The position numbers were made by a program, and so were the translations under genes. DNA of 14,619 nt from an uncultured Porphyromonadaceae bacterium (GTDB lineage Bacteria; Bacteroidota; Bacteroidia; Bacteroidales; Muribaculaceae), in NCBI GenBank assembly GCA_937892215.1, contig CALAVE010000089.1, positions 1 to 14,619 on the forward strand, given 5' to 3'. Positions 1 to 6,654 of this stretch are shown piece by piece (position 1 is the stretch's first letter; each line of letters opens with the position of its first letter). The notes under the pieces were generated by a model. It was given only the letters and a program-made list of their open reading frames with translations, did not search any database and was not told the DNA's origin.

Positions 1-157
1 CCGCGCACTGTTCTGAGCACGGACAGCACCTGCATACCTATCGCTGAATAGATACTTTTTGTGTCCTAACAAGTTAAAAATACTTAAAATATGGCATATT
101 TCCCTCATTTTCACCCTGTGGAGGCCTTGAGCTCGGTGATTTTGTCATGTGAAATGC
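1..157. other. Upstream flank without a recognisable gene
   Basis: I see no coding region here on either strand. The sequence turns AT-rich from about position 50, and a short TATC/GATA inverted repeat near 39-54 is followed by a T run. That could be the tail of a terminator for a gene left of the window, but the stem is only about 4 bp and I do not rely on it. Confidence 0.4.
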
Positions 158-188
158 TTGTCGGAGCCAAAAAAAGTCCGTACCTTTG
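158..188 (+). promoter_or_regulatory. Bacteroidota-type promoter for the rplM operon
   Basis: TTG at 158-160 is followed, 20 nt later, by TACCTTTG at 181-188. This matches the known Bacteroidota primary-sigma consensus (TTTG at about -33, TAnnTTTG at about -7). Transcription should start near 195, giving a leader of about 100 nt before the GTG start of rplM. Confidence 0.75.
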
Positions 189-194
189 CAGTCC

Positions 195-296
195 GATTAT
201 GTCCTAAATGATTTTCAAAGGCTTGCGGGCTGCATTTGGCCGTGTGGCGAACTTGCCGGAGAGATTTAATTAACTATTAATCAGGAATTAGTAAAA
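195..296 (+). promoter_or_regulatory. 5' leader of the L13 operon
   Basis: About 100 nt of untranslated leader between the predicted start of transcription and the rplM start codon. It has GC-rich segments that could fold: CAAAGGC pairs with GCATTTG with one mismatch, and GGC pairs with GCC around GAACTT. The last 35 nt are AT-rich. An autoregulatory ribosomal-protein leader is possible, but the pairing I can see is weak. Confidence 0.3.
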
Positions 297-776
297 GTGA
301 ATACTTTAAGTTACAAAACTGAATCGGTTAAGGCCGAGAACGTAGAGAAAAATTGGGTGGTGATTGATGCCACCGATCAAGTGCTTGGGCGCTTGTGTGC
401 TAAAGTAGCGCTGATTCTGCGCGGAAAGCACAAACCGACGTTTACTCCCCACATCGACTGTGGCGACAACGTGATTATTATCAATGCCGACAAGGTGCGC
501 CTCACCGGCAATAAGTGGAACGGTCGTGAATATGTTCGCTACACCGGTTATCCCGGCGGACAGCGTTTCTTCACTCCTGCCGACCTTCAGAAGAAGTCGC
601 TCGGCAAGTCTGGTAAGGCTGGTATGCACCCACTGTTCGTGAAGGTGATAAAGGGTATGCTCCCCAAGAACAAACTGGGTGCAAGATTGCTCACTAACCT
701 TTATGTGTACAACGGTGAGAACCACCCGCACGAGGCTCAACAACCCCAAGTAATAGACTTAAACAAAATCAAATAA
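297..776 (+). CDS. rplM: 50S ribosomal protein L13 (uL13)
   Basis: Large-subunit ribosomal protein that binds 23S rRNA early in 50S assembly. The 159-residue product has the family core: WVVIDATDQVLGRLCAKVA near the N-terminus, RGKHKPTFTPHIDCGDNVIIINADKV, TGNKW, YTGYPGG and the KGMLPKNKLGARLL segment. The C-terminus (EAQQPQVIDL) is the Bacteroidota form. The start is GTG at 297. The next in-frame ATG is deep inside the conserved core, and the residues from 297 (MNTLSYKT) match the usual Bacteroidota N-terminus, so I accept GTG. The gene is slightly longer than most relatives because of a few extra residues around FTPADLQKKSLGKSGKAG. It is the first gene of a four-gene operon, and rpsI follows after 11 nt. 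Confidence 0.97.
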   Translation: MNTLSYKTESVKAENVEKNWVVIDATDQVLGRLCAKVALILRGKHKPTFTPHIDCGDNVIIINADKVRLTGNKWNGREYVRYTGYPGGQRFFTPADLQKKSLGKSGKAGMHPLFVKVIKGMLPKNKLGARLLTNLYVYNGENHPHEAQQPQVIDLNKIK

Positions 777-787
777 GAGATTGAAGT

Positions 788-1174
788 ATGGAACAGATAA
801 ATGCAGTAGGTCGTCGTAAAGCAGCCGTAGCACGTGTTTTCGTGAAAGAGGGCAAAGGCGAAATCATAGTAAACAAGCGTGAGCTTAATACGTATTTTCC
901 ATCTCCTATACTTCGGTTCATCGTTAAGCAGCCGCTTAGCACTCTTGAAGCTATAGAGAAATATGACATCAAAGTGAACCTGAAGGGTGGTGGCTACAAG
1001 GGACAGGCCGAGGCTCTGCGTCTTGCCATTGCACGTGCTCTGGTTAAGATTAATCCTGAGGACAAGGCAACCCTGCGCCGCGAAGGCTTCATGACTCGCG
1101 ACCCACGCGTGGTGGAGCGCAAGAAACCGGGTCAGCCCAAGGCTCGCAAGAGATTCCAGTTCAGCAAGCGTTAA
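788..1174 (+). CDS. rpsI: 30S ribosomal protein S9 (uS9)
   Basis: Small-subunit head protein whose C-terminal tail reaches the P-site tRNA. The 128-residue product is full length. It begins with INAVGRRKAAVARV, has the GGGYKGQAEALRLAIARAL segment, and ends in the invariant SKR preceded by KARKRFQF. It sits 11 nt after rplM, the nearly universal L13-S9 pairing, so the two are cotranscribed. Start at ATG 788; nothing unusual in the sequence. Confidence 0.97.
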   Translation: MEQINAVGRRKAAVARVFVKEGKGEIIVNKRELNTYFPSPILRFIVKQPLSTLEAIEKYDIKVNLKGGGYKGQAEALRLAIARALVKINPEDKATLRREGFMTRDPRVVERKKPGQPKARKRFQFSKR

Positions 1175-1177
1175 TCG

Positions 1178-1197
1178 GTATCTTTTCAGATACTTTT
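1178..1197 (+). terminator. Weak hairpin with T run after rpsI (attenuator candidate)
   Basis: GTATC at 1178-1182 pairs with GATAC at 1189-1193 around a 6-nt loop, followed by TTTT at 1194-1197, starting 4 nt after the rpsI stop. With only 5 bp and an AT-rich stem it would be a leaky terminator. The right arm can instead pair as GATACT (1189-1194) with AGTATC (1234-1239), which would disrupt this hairpin. Confidence 0.35.
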
Positions 1198-1325
1198 CGC
1201 TTATGGCTTGCTACTCGCTGGAACAGAGAGTTTAGTATCCAAATTGCACAGACTCTTCGTGCTCCGTGCGCAAGGCTACTGTGCGATTGATTAAGTAGAA
1301 AGTAAACAAAAATAAAATCAAAACA
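1198..1325 (+). promoter_or_regulatory. Structured leader upstream of rpsB
   Basis: This 150-nt gap is long for the inside of a ribosomal operon and contains no ORF. The clearest element is a 10-bp stem: AATTGCACAG at 1242-1251 pairs with CTGTGCGATT at 1279-1288 with one G-U pair and a 27-nt loop. ACTC (1213-1216) can pair with GAGT (1228-1231). The last 35 nt before the rpsB ATG are A-rich and unstructured, as usual for Bacteroidota start sites. I find no good TAnnTTTG box, so rpsB is probably reached by read-through from rplM. An S2-binding autoregulatory leader is a reasonable inference, not shown. Confidence 0.45.
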
Positions 1326-2183
1326 ATGCAAACACCAACATTTGAACAATTACTGGACGCTACCTGTCACTTCGGACACCTCAAGCGTAAATGGAACCCC
1401 GCCATGGCTCCCTACATCTTCATGGAGCGCAACGGCATTCACATCATCGACCTGTATAAGACTCAGGCTAAGCTCGACGTGGCTGCAAAGGCCATCAAGG
1501 AGATTGCCAAGCAGGGTAAGAAAGTTCTTTTCGTGGCCACTAAGAAGCAGGCTAAGCAGGTTGTAGCCGACCGCGCTACTTCTGTGGAGATGCCTTACGT
1601 TATAGAGCGTTGGCCGGGCGGTATGCTCACCAACTTCCCCACAATCCGCAAGGCTGTGAAGAAGATGACTTCTATAGACAAGATGATGAAGGACGGTACA
1701 TTCGACAACCTCTCCAAGCGTGAGCGCCTTCAGGTTACTCGTCAGCGCGTGAAGTTGGAGAAGAACCTCGGCAGTATTGCCGACCTGAACCGTCTGCCCT
1801 CGGCTCTGTTCGTGGTTGACGTTCTGAAGGAGCGTATTGCCGTGGCTGAGGCTAACCGTCTGGGTATCCCCGTGTTCGGAATTGTTGACACCAATAGCGA
1901 CCCCACTTCTGTGGAATATGCAATCCCCGCCAACGACGACGCTTCTAAGTCAATCGACATCATCCTCTCCACCATTTGCGCAGCCATCCAGGAAGGTCTG
2001 GAAGAGCGTAAGGTTGAGAAGATCGACAACAAGGACGAGGAGAACGCTGAGCTTGCTGAGGTGGCAAAGCCTCGCCGCGCACGCGTTCGTCGCAAGGCTG
2101 CTGAAGAGACCGAAGCCGCTCCCGTTGCCGAGGAGCCTAAGGCAGAAGAGCCTGCAGCTGAGGAACCCCAAGCAGAAGAGTAA
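1326..2183 (+). CDS. rpsB: 30S ribosomal protein S2 (uS2) with acidic C-terminal tail
   Basis: Small-subunit protein at the head-platform junction, needed for binding of mRNA-recruiting factors. The 285-residue product shows the Bacteroidota S2 signature HFGHLKRKWNPAMAPYIF near residue 16, then VLFVATKKQAK, YVIERWPGGMLTNFPTIRK, the coiled-coil segment near 110-150, and GIPVFGIVDTNSDPT. The core ends near residue 225. The remaining 60 residues are an extra tail: a charged linker, a basic cluster (KPRRARVRRK, 248-257), then Ala/Glu/Pro repeats of the AEEP type. The tail is low complexity and probably disordered. Start ATG 1326. tsf follows after 43 nt, the standard S2/EF-Ts pair. Confidence 0.97.
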   Translation: MQTPTFEQLLDATCHFGHLKRKWNPAMAPYIFMERNGIHIIDLYKTQAKLDVAAKAIKEIAKQGKKVLFVATKKQAKQVVADRATSVEMPYVIERWPGGMLTNFPTIRKAVKKMTSIDKMMKDGTFDNLSKRERLQVTRQRVKLEKNLGSIADLNRLPSALFVVDVLKERIAVAEANRLGIPVFGIVDTNSDPTSVEYAIPANDDASKSIDIILSTICAAIQEGLEERKVEKIDNKDEENAELAEVAKPRRARVRRKAAEETEAAPVAEEPKAEEPAAEEPQAEE

Positions 2184-2226
2184 TCTTAAAGTATTCATTA
2201 AAAACCAATAGAATTTAATTAGCACT

Positions 2227-3219
2227 ATGTCACTTATAGATGATATAAAGAAATTGCGTAACCTCACCGGTGCCGGTTTGGTTGACTGCAAGAAGGCGTT
2301 GCTCGAGTCGGGCAATGATATGGAAAAGGCTAAGGAGCTTATCCGCAAGCGTGGTCAGGCTATCGCTGCTAAGCGTGAGGACCGTGCTGCCGCTGAAGGT
2401 GTGGCGCTGGGTAAGGCCGACGGCGATTTCGCTGCAATAGTCGCGCTCAAGTGCGAGACCGACTTCGTGGCTTCGAACGAGAAATTCGTTGCCCTTACGA
2501 AGAGCATCCTCGACGTGGCTGTGGCAAACAAGGTGAAGAGCCTTGACGAGCTTAAGGAAACCGACATGGACGGTAAGACCGTGGCTGAGCAGATTACTGC
2601 ACTGAGCGGTATCACCGGTGAAAAGATGGAGCTGGGCGGCTACGAATTCCTGAGTGCTCCTTCAGTGTCGGTTTACAACCACTTCAACAAGAAACTCTCC
2701 GTTCTGGTGGCTTTCAACAAGGTGGGCGATGCTGAAGTTGAGAAGGAAATTGCTATGCAGGTGGCTACTTCTAATCCTATTGCCGCTACTCGTGAGCAAA
2801 TCTCAAAAGAGACTATCGACCAGGAGTATCAGGTGGCTGTGGACAAGACCAAGGCTGAGCAGGTGGAGAAGGCTGTTGCCAACGCACTGAAGAAGGCCGG
2901 TTTCAATCCTTACTACTGCGCTACCGAGGAGCATCAGGACGAGGCTATCCGCAAGGGATATATGACTGAGGAGCAGGTTGCCGAGGCTAAGAAAATCATG
3001 GCCGACACGGCTGAGCAGAAACTGGCTTCGATGCCGGCTCAGATGATTGAGAAGATTGCTGAGGGTCGCATCAACAAGTTCTATCAGCAGAACGTGCTTA
3101 TGGAGCAGCCTTACGAGGCCGACACCACTAACAAGATGACCATAGCTGAATTCCTCGCCAAGAGCGACAAGGAACTGAAGGCTATCGATTTCAAGCGTGT
3201 TAACCTGAACGTGGACTAA
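2227..3219 (+). CDS. tsf: Translation elongation factor Ts
   Basis: Guanine-nucleotide exchange factor that releases GDP from EF-Tu. The 330-residue product starts with the UBA-like N-terminal domain (IDDIKKLRNLTGAGLVDCKKAL). The EF-Tu-contacting motif TDFVA is at 78-82, followed by two core subdomains and the C-terminal region with KGYMTEEQVAEAK and AEGRINKFYQQNVLMEQPY. It is longer than the E. coli protein (283 residues), as is usual for Bacteroidota. It follows rpsB in the same orientation and ends the operon, with a long hairpin beginning 22 nt after its stop. Confidence 0.97.
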   Translation: MSLIDDIKKLRNLTGAGLVDCKKALLESGNDMEKAKELIRKRGQAIAAKREDRAAAEGVALGKADGDFAAIVALKCETDFVASNEKFVALTKSILDVAVANKVKSLDELKETDMDGKTVAEQITALSGITGEKMELGGYEFLSAPSVSVYNHFNKKLSVLVAFNKVGDAEVEKEIAMQVATSNPIAATREQISKETIDQEYQVAVDKTKAEQVEKAVANALKKAGFNPYYCATEEHQDEAIRKGYMTEEQVAEAKKIMADTAEQKLASMPAQMIEKIAEGRINKFYQQNVLMEQPYEADTTNKMTIAEFLAKSDKELKAIDFKRVNLNVD

Positions 3220-3241
3220 TAACGGTTCACCGTTTACATAA

Positions 3242-3292
3242 CCCTAAAGCCAAGGGACGGCCATCGCGGCTGCCCCTTGGTGGTTTATAGGG
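3242..3292 (+). terminator. Terminator-like hairpin after tsf
   Basis: CCAAGGG at 3250-3256 pairs with CCCTTGG at 3274-3280, with an inner GCC/GGC pair. The stem extends outward through CCCTA (3242-3246) and TAGGG (3288-3292) with a bulge. No long T run follows directly, so it may act as a 3'-end stabiliser or a factor-assisted terminator. Confidence 0.65.
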
Positions 3293-3305
3293 AATGATTA
3301 TCATG

Positions 3306-3330
3306 GATTTCTGGAATTGATTTCTGGATT
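3306..3330 (+). repeat. Two tandem copies of a 13-nt unit
   Basis: GATTTCTGGA occurs at 3306-3315 and again at 3319-3328, a direct repeat with a 13-nt period. It lies between the tsf terminator and the next promoter. No function can be read from it. Confidence 0.5.
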
Positions 3331-3377
3331 CTTTTGGAAATTTTTTGCATCGAAGCGCAGAATTTTTCGTCTGGTTA

Positions 3378-3408
3378 TTGCGTCAGTCGATAAAAATTAT
3401 TAAATTTG
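3378..3408 (+). promoter_or_regulatory. Promoter of the nucleoside phosphorylase gene
   Basis: TTG at 3378-3380, a 20-nt spacer and TAAATTTG at 3401-3408 match the Bacteroidota promoter. The predicted start of transcription near 3415 gives a leader of about 43 nt and rules out any start codon upstream of about 3415 for the following gene. Confidence 0.75.
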
Positions 3409-3457
3409 CTTTTTGTTTTTGAACTCAATTAAAAAACCAACTAAAAACTACTACAGC

Positions 3458-4342
3458 ATGAATAAGAACTTTATTCCGGATTCGGAAATGATTATCAACA
3501 GTGATGGTTCTATTTTCCACATTCATCTGCGTCCCGACCAGTTGTGCGATAACATTATCGTTTGTGGTGACCCGGGTCGTGTGAATATGATAGCATCTTA
3601 TTTTGATACTCAGGACTATGAGGTGTTGAGTCGTGAATTTCACACTATAGGCGGAACCTATAAGGGCAAACCGGTGATGTGTCTCTCTCACGGAATCGGC
3701 GGTGACAACATCGACATCGTGGTTAACGAACTTGACGCTCTGGCTAACGTGGACTTTGCGACGCGTATGCCGCGCGAGCAGCACCGCGCTCTGAATATCG
3801 TGCGTATCGGCACATCGGGTGGTCTGCAGCCTTACGTTCCTGTGGGAACACCGGTGATTGCCGCCAAGGGTATAGGTTTCGACGGCGTTCTGAATTTCTA
3901 TGCCGGACGCAATGCTGTGAGCGACCTTGAGTTTGAAAAGCAGTTCTGCGAATTTGTGGGATGGAATCCTCTGTGGGCAAAGCCTTATGTGGTGGATGCC
4001 GATGAGGAACTGGTGAACAAGATAGGGCGCGACGACATGGTGCGCGGCTACACTATCTCGGCCAACGGTTTCTACGGTCCTCAGGGCCGCAAGGTTCGCC
4101 TTGACCTGGCTGACCCCGAACTCAACCACAAGATTGAGAAGTTTGAGTTCAATGGAGGCCATATCACCAACTACGAGATGGAGAGTGCCGCGCTGCAGGG
4201 ACTGGCGCGTCTGATGGGACACCATGCCATTACCATCTGCTCCATTATTGCCAACCGAGTGGCAACTAACGCTAACCCGAACTACAAGACGGCAGTGAAC
4301 GACCTCATCGGTGTGGTTCTGGACCGTCTGCTCGGCGACTGA
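3458..4342 (+). CDS. Nucleoside phosphorylase (uridine phosphorylase type)
   Basis: Phosphorolytic cleavage of a nucleoside, probably uridine, to base and ribose-1-phosphate in cytoplasmic salvage. The 294-residue product belongs to the PNP/UDP phosphorylase superfamily. Visible are the phosphate-binding segment CGDPGRV near the N-terminus, SHGIGGDNIDIVVNEL, the central IVRIGTSGGLQP motif, and NYEMESAAL near the C-terminus, whose Met-Glu binds the ribose. The frame is open back to a TTG at 3413, but that codon sits at the predicted transcription start. ATG 3458 gives the usual N-terminus, so I use it. It has its own promoter and terminator and is not part of the translation operon. Substrate preference (uridine, thymidine or purine) cannot be fixed from sequence alone; udp would be the symbol if it acts on uridine. 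Confidence 0.9.
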   Translation: MNKNFIPDSEMIINSDGSIFHIHLRPDQLCDNIIVCGDPGRVNMIASYFDTQDYEVLSREFHTIGGTYKGKPVMCLSHGIGGDNIDIVVNELDALANVDFATRMPREQHRALNIVRIGTSGGLQPYVPVGTPVIAAKGIGFDGVLNFYAGRNAVSDLEFEKQFCEFVGWNPLWAKPYVVDADEELVNKIGRDDMVRGYTISANGFYGPQGRKVRLDLADPELNHKIEKFEFNGGHITNYEMESAALQGLARLMGHHAITICSIIANRVATNANPNYKTAVNDLIGVVLDRLLGD

Positions 4343-4378
4343 TGGCAGCGATATATCAATGATTTCTCAGATAATGAC

Positions 4379-4415
4379 GATGCCCGGAGCCATCAAAGGT
4401 CCCGGGCATCATTTT
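4379..4415 (+). terminator. Rho-independent terminator between convergent genes
   Basis: GATGCCCGG at 4379-4387 pairs perfectly with CCGGGCATC at 4402-4410 around a 14-nt loop and is followed by ATTTT at 4411-4415. It ends the nucleoside phosphorylase transcript. It lies 27 nt beyond the stop of the convergent DUF4954 gene, so it may also stop that transcript, although the T run on that side is poor. Confidence 0.85.
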
Positions 4416-4442
4416 AAGTTTCGATGAGAAATCCGCTCTGAA

Positions 4443-6434
4443 TCAAGCCTCGCAGGCGCGAATAAGGTTGTTGATAACCTTCTCGCCAAGTTCGGTTTTC
4501 TTGCGTATGTGCTCGTGGAGCGACTTCACAAAACTGTTGTTCTCAAAGTCGCCACGCACTTGCTCAAAGTCTTCTTCCTTGGTCTTTTTGCTTCCGTCGG
4601 CACCGAAGCCTGTCATCGACGCTTTGGAGAACTCTTTCTTTGCGTCTTCGTAGAGCATATTGTCGAGTGTCACCACGGCGTCTTTCCATTTCTCGATGAT
4701 GTGAACCACGTCTTTCCACGTGATTTTGTCGGCTTCCAACTCAAAGAACTGAAGAATCTTCTCGTAGGCCCATGCCCACTCGTAGTCGTAGTAGTTGTCG
4801 TGCATCTGCCTGAATGCGTCGTTGATGGTCTTCAGGCGAATGCCCTCGGTATCCTCAATCTGCTTAATCAGGTCGTTGACCAGTTCCTTGGGAGCGATAA
4901 GTCCGCTCAGGTCCACCCACTCGCCTTTGCCTGTGTCGCTGTCGGGGGTGAGGTGCTGGCGCAGCTCTTCGTCGTTAGCGAATGTGCGGTCGCCTATGCG
5001 GCTGATAATGCTGTTGCCCAGGAACTTGGTGATTGCAATCTTGTAATACTGGATGCCTTTGCGCAGCGAACTCGACTTGATTCGCGTGTCCATGAATGAG
5101 TATTCCTCAGAAAGGTCGCCCGATACTTTCTTGAGCATCTTCAGTATCTCAATGCCCTTGAACATCTTCTGGATGGTGTAGGGCGAGAGCAGATTGTAGT
5201 TGATGAAGTCGAGGCGGGCCGGGTCGGTTCTTTTGTCGCGCTTGGGCCATTTCTGCGAGTCGCGCACGGTGCCCACGCTGCGCAGGTTCACGCCCGGCAC
5301 CAGATATGTCTTGTTGTTGTTCTCGATAAGGTACGAGAATGGCAGGCTGGAGGTGTCGGCGTTGTGCACATGGCGTCCCATAACCAGCGAGAACGCGCCC
5401 ACGCGGGCCGGCCACAGTACGTATGAGTCGGACGTGGTCTTGGAACCGCGTTCCAGAATACCCTGATGAATGGGGCCCAATTTATACATGTGGTTGCTCT
5501 GGTTCGAGCCAGAGCCGGCATTCATGAAGCTGAACATTCCGGCGATGAGCAGGGTGGACTTGTGGTGAGTGACGGTGAAGGGGCCTGCAAAGATGGCGCA
5601 AGCCTCGCCGTTCTCGCCCTGACAGTTGCTGAAGAAGAGCGAGTCGCTTGCCGAGTAACCGTGCCCCAGGTCGCACGACTGCCCGATGAAGCAGCGCGAT
5701 ATCATGGCACCGCTGTCGACGTGCGAGCCGGAGGAGACGATGAAGTCGTCGGCAATTACGTTGTGGCCTATGGTTACGGGAGCCTCGGCGTTGCTGTTGA
5801 TTGAGCCGTTAGAAAGGCGTATGGCGCCTCGGATTGTGGCGTTGTCGCCAATTCGGATGTTCTCAATCCGGCCGCAGTTTATAAGCGTCACGTTGTTGCC
5901 CACTGTGCCTGTGTCTGATGAGTGCTTGCGGCTATAGAAATCGGTGATTTCGTTGAGTCGTGCGGTGAGGTTGGGCCTGTGGCGGTACATGGCCATGATG
6001 TAGGCGATGTGTGCCGAGAGTTTGTCGTTGATTTTTACGGTTCGGCCGCCGGTTTCGTTGAGCACGGCCACTTCAGTTCCGTTGCCGAAAGTGGATACTC
6101 CGTCCACCACCATGATGTCCACGTTGTCAATCAGCACGTTGTCGCCTATCGAGTAGTTGGCTATGTAGTTGGCCACGTTGCGAATGAGGCAGTTGTTGCC
6201 TATTGTTACGTTGTGGAGGGTGACGTTAGTCAGTCCGCTGTGCAAAGTGATACCGCCTTGCAGTGTCACATTCTCGAGCATCTCGCCGATTTTAACGTTG
6301 CCTGAAAAGTGAACGTTTGTGACGTATTCGGGGGAGAAATTGGTGGGAACTTCTATTTTGTCCCATTCTTGAGCGGTACAATTCTGATTCTGCAAAATGC
6401 TGATTTCAGCAGCAGTAAGTTTACGATAATCCAT
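4443..6434 (-). CDS. DUF4954 family protein, beta-helix-like N-terminal half
   Basis: A 663-residue protein of the DUF4954 family, which I recognise from Bacteroidales genomes; its function is not established. Residues about 45-250 are rich in irregular hexapeptide-type strands (VTIGNNCLI, YSIGDNVLI, IRIGDNATI, VTIGHNVI), typical of left-handed beta-helix acyltransferases and sugar nucleotidyltransferases. Residues about 264-325 form the most family-like block, with SNCQGENGEACAIFAGP, THHKSTLLIAG and FMNAGSGSNQSNHMYKLG. It holds several His, Cys, Asn and Lys residues that could build an active site. Residues about 400-663 look helical and charged. There is no signal peptide, so the protein should be cytoplasmic. 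Start ATG 6434 is supported by a promoter 44 nt upstream. It is convergent with the nucleoside phosphorylase gene and is the only gene of its transcript. Confidence 0.88.
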   Translation of the reverse strand: MDYRKLTAAEISILQNQNCTAQEWDKIEVPTNFSPEYVTNVHFSGNVKIGEMLENVTLQGGITLHSGLTNVTLHNVTIGNNCLIRNVANYIANYSIGDNVLIDNVDIMVVDGVSTFGNGTEVAVLNETGGRTVKINDKLSAHIAYIMAMYRHRPNLTARLNEITDFYSRKHSSDTGTVGNNVTLINCGRIENIRIGDNATIRGAIRLSNGSINSNAEAPVTIGHNVIADDFIVSSGSHVDSGAMISRCFIGQSCDLGHGYSASDSLFFSNCQGENGEACAIFAGPFTVTHHKSTLLIAGMFSFMNAGSGSNQSNHMYKLGPIHQGILERGSKTTSDSYVLWPARVGAFSLVMGRHVHNADTSSLPFSYLIENNNKTYLVPGVNLRSVGTVRDSQKWPKRDKRTDPARLDFINYNLLSPYTIQKMFKGIEILKMLKKVSGDLSEEYSFMDTRIKSSSLRKGIQYYKIAITKFLGNSIISRIGDRTFANDEELRQHLTPDSDTGKGEWVDLSGLIAPKELVNDLIKQIEDTEGIRLKTINDAFRQMHDNYYDYEWAWAYEKILQFFELEADKITWKDVVHIIEKWKDAVVTLDNMLYEDAKKEFSKASMTGFGADGSKKTKEEDFEQVRGDFENNSFVKSLHEHIRKKTELGEKVINNLIRACEA

Positions 6435-6477
6435 ATCAAAACGTGTGTTAAGTAAAAGATAATTATTATTTTGCGTG

Positions 6478-6508
6478 CAAAGTTAATGAAAAATGAAAGC
6501 AATGCAAA
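6478..6508 (-). promoter_or_regulatory. Promoter of the DUF4954 gene
   Basis: On the - strand, TTTG (6508-6505) and TAACTTTG (6485-6478) are separated by 19 nt. This is a close match to the Bacteroidota consensus and leaves a leader of about 35 nt to the ATG at 6434. Confidence 0.75.
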
Positions 6509-6538
6509 AAAGAAGTGTTTTTTTGAGGAATCAGTGCG

Positions 6539-6554
6539 ATGCAATTGATTGCAT
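6539..6554 (-). repeat. Perfect inverted repeat ATGCAA/TTGCAT
   Basis: ATGCAA (6539-6544) and TTGCAT (6549-6554) flank a 4-nt loop, about 95 nt beyond the stop of the LRR gene and upstream of the DUF4954 promoter. No T run follows on either strand. It could be a 3'-end hairpin of the LRR transcript or an operator; I cannot tell which. Confidence 0.4.
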
Positions 6555-6605
6555 AAACTCTAATGACCCATCTGGATTGCGGTGGCAGATTTCAGGTGCT
6601 TATTC

Positions 6606-6654
6606 TAATCGCTAAAAGTTAACTGCTAACTGCTAATCGCTATCTGCTACATGC
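6606..6654 (-). repeat. Seven units of a degenerate 7-nt repeat; stops in all frames
   Basis: Seven consecutive 7-nt units, each starting with TA on the + strand (TAATCGC, TAACTGC twice, TATCTGC and variants), run across the end of the LRR gene. Read on the - strand they give TAG or TAA at 6649, 6642, 6635, 6628, 6621, 6614 and 6607, every 7 nt, so all three frames are closed at least twice. The first of these is the stop codon of the LRR gene. Confidence 0.85.

Noticed and set aside
1198..1325. Separate promoter for rpsB
   Set aside because: The closest match (TACTTTTC at 1191-1198) lacks the final G and has no TTG at the right distance.
3413..3457. TTG start giving a 309-residue nucleoside phosphorylase
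   Set aside because: The TTG coincides with the predicted start of transcription and the added residues are not family-like; ATG 3458 is better.
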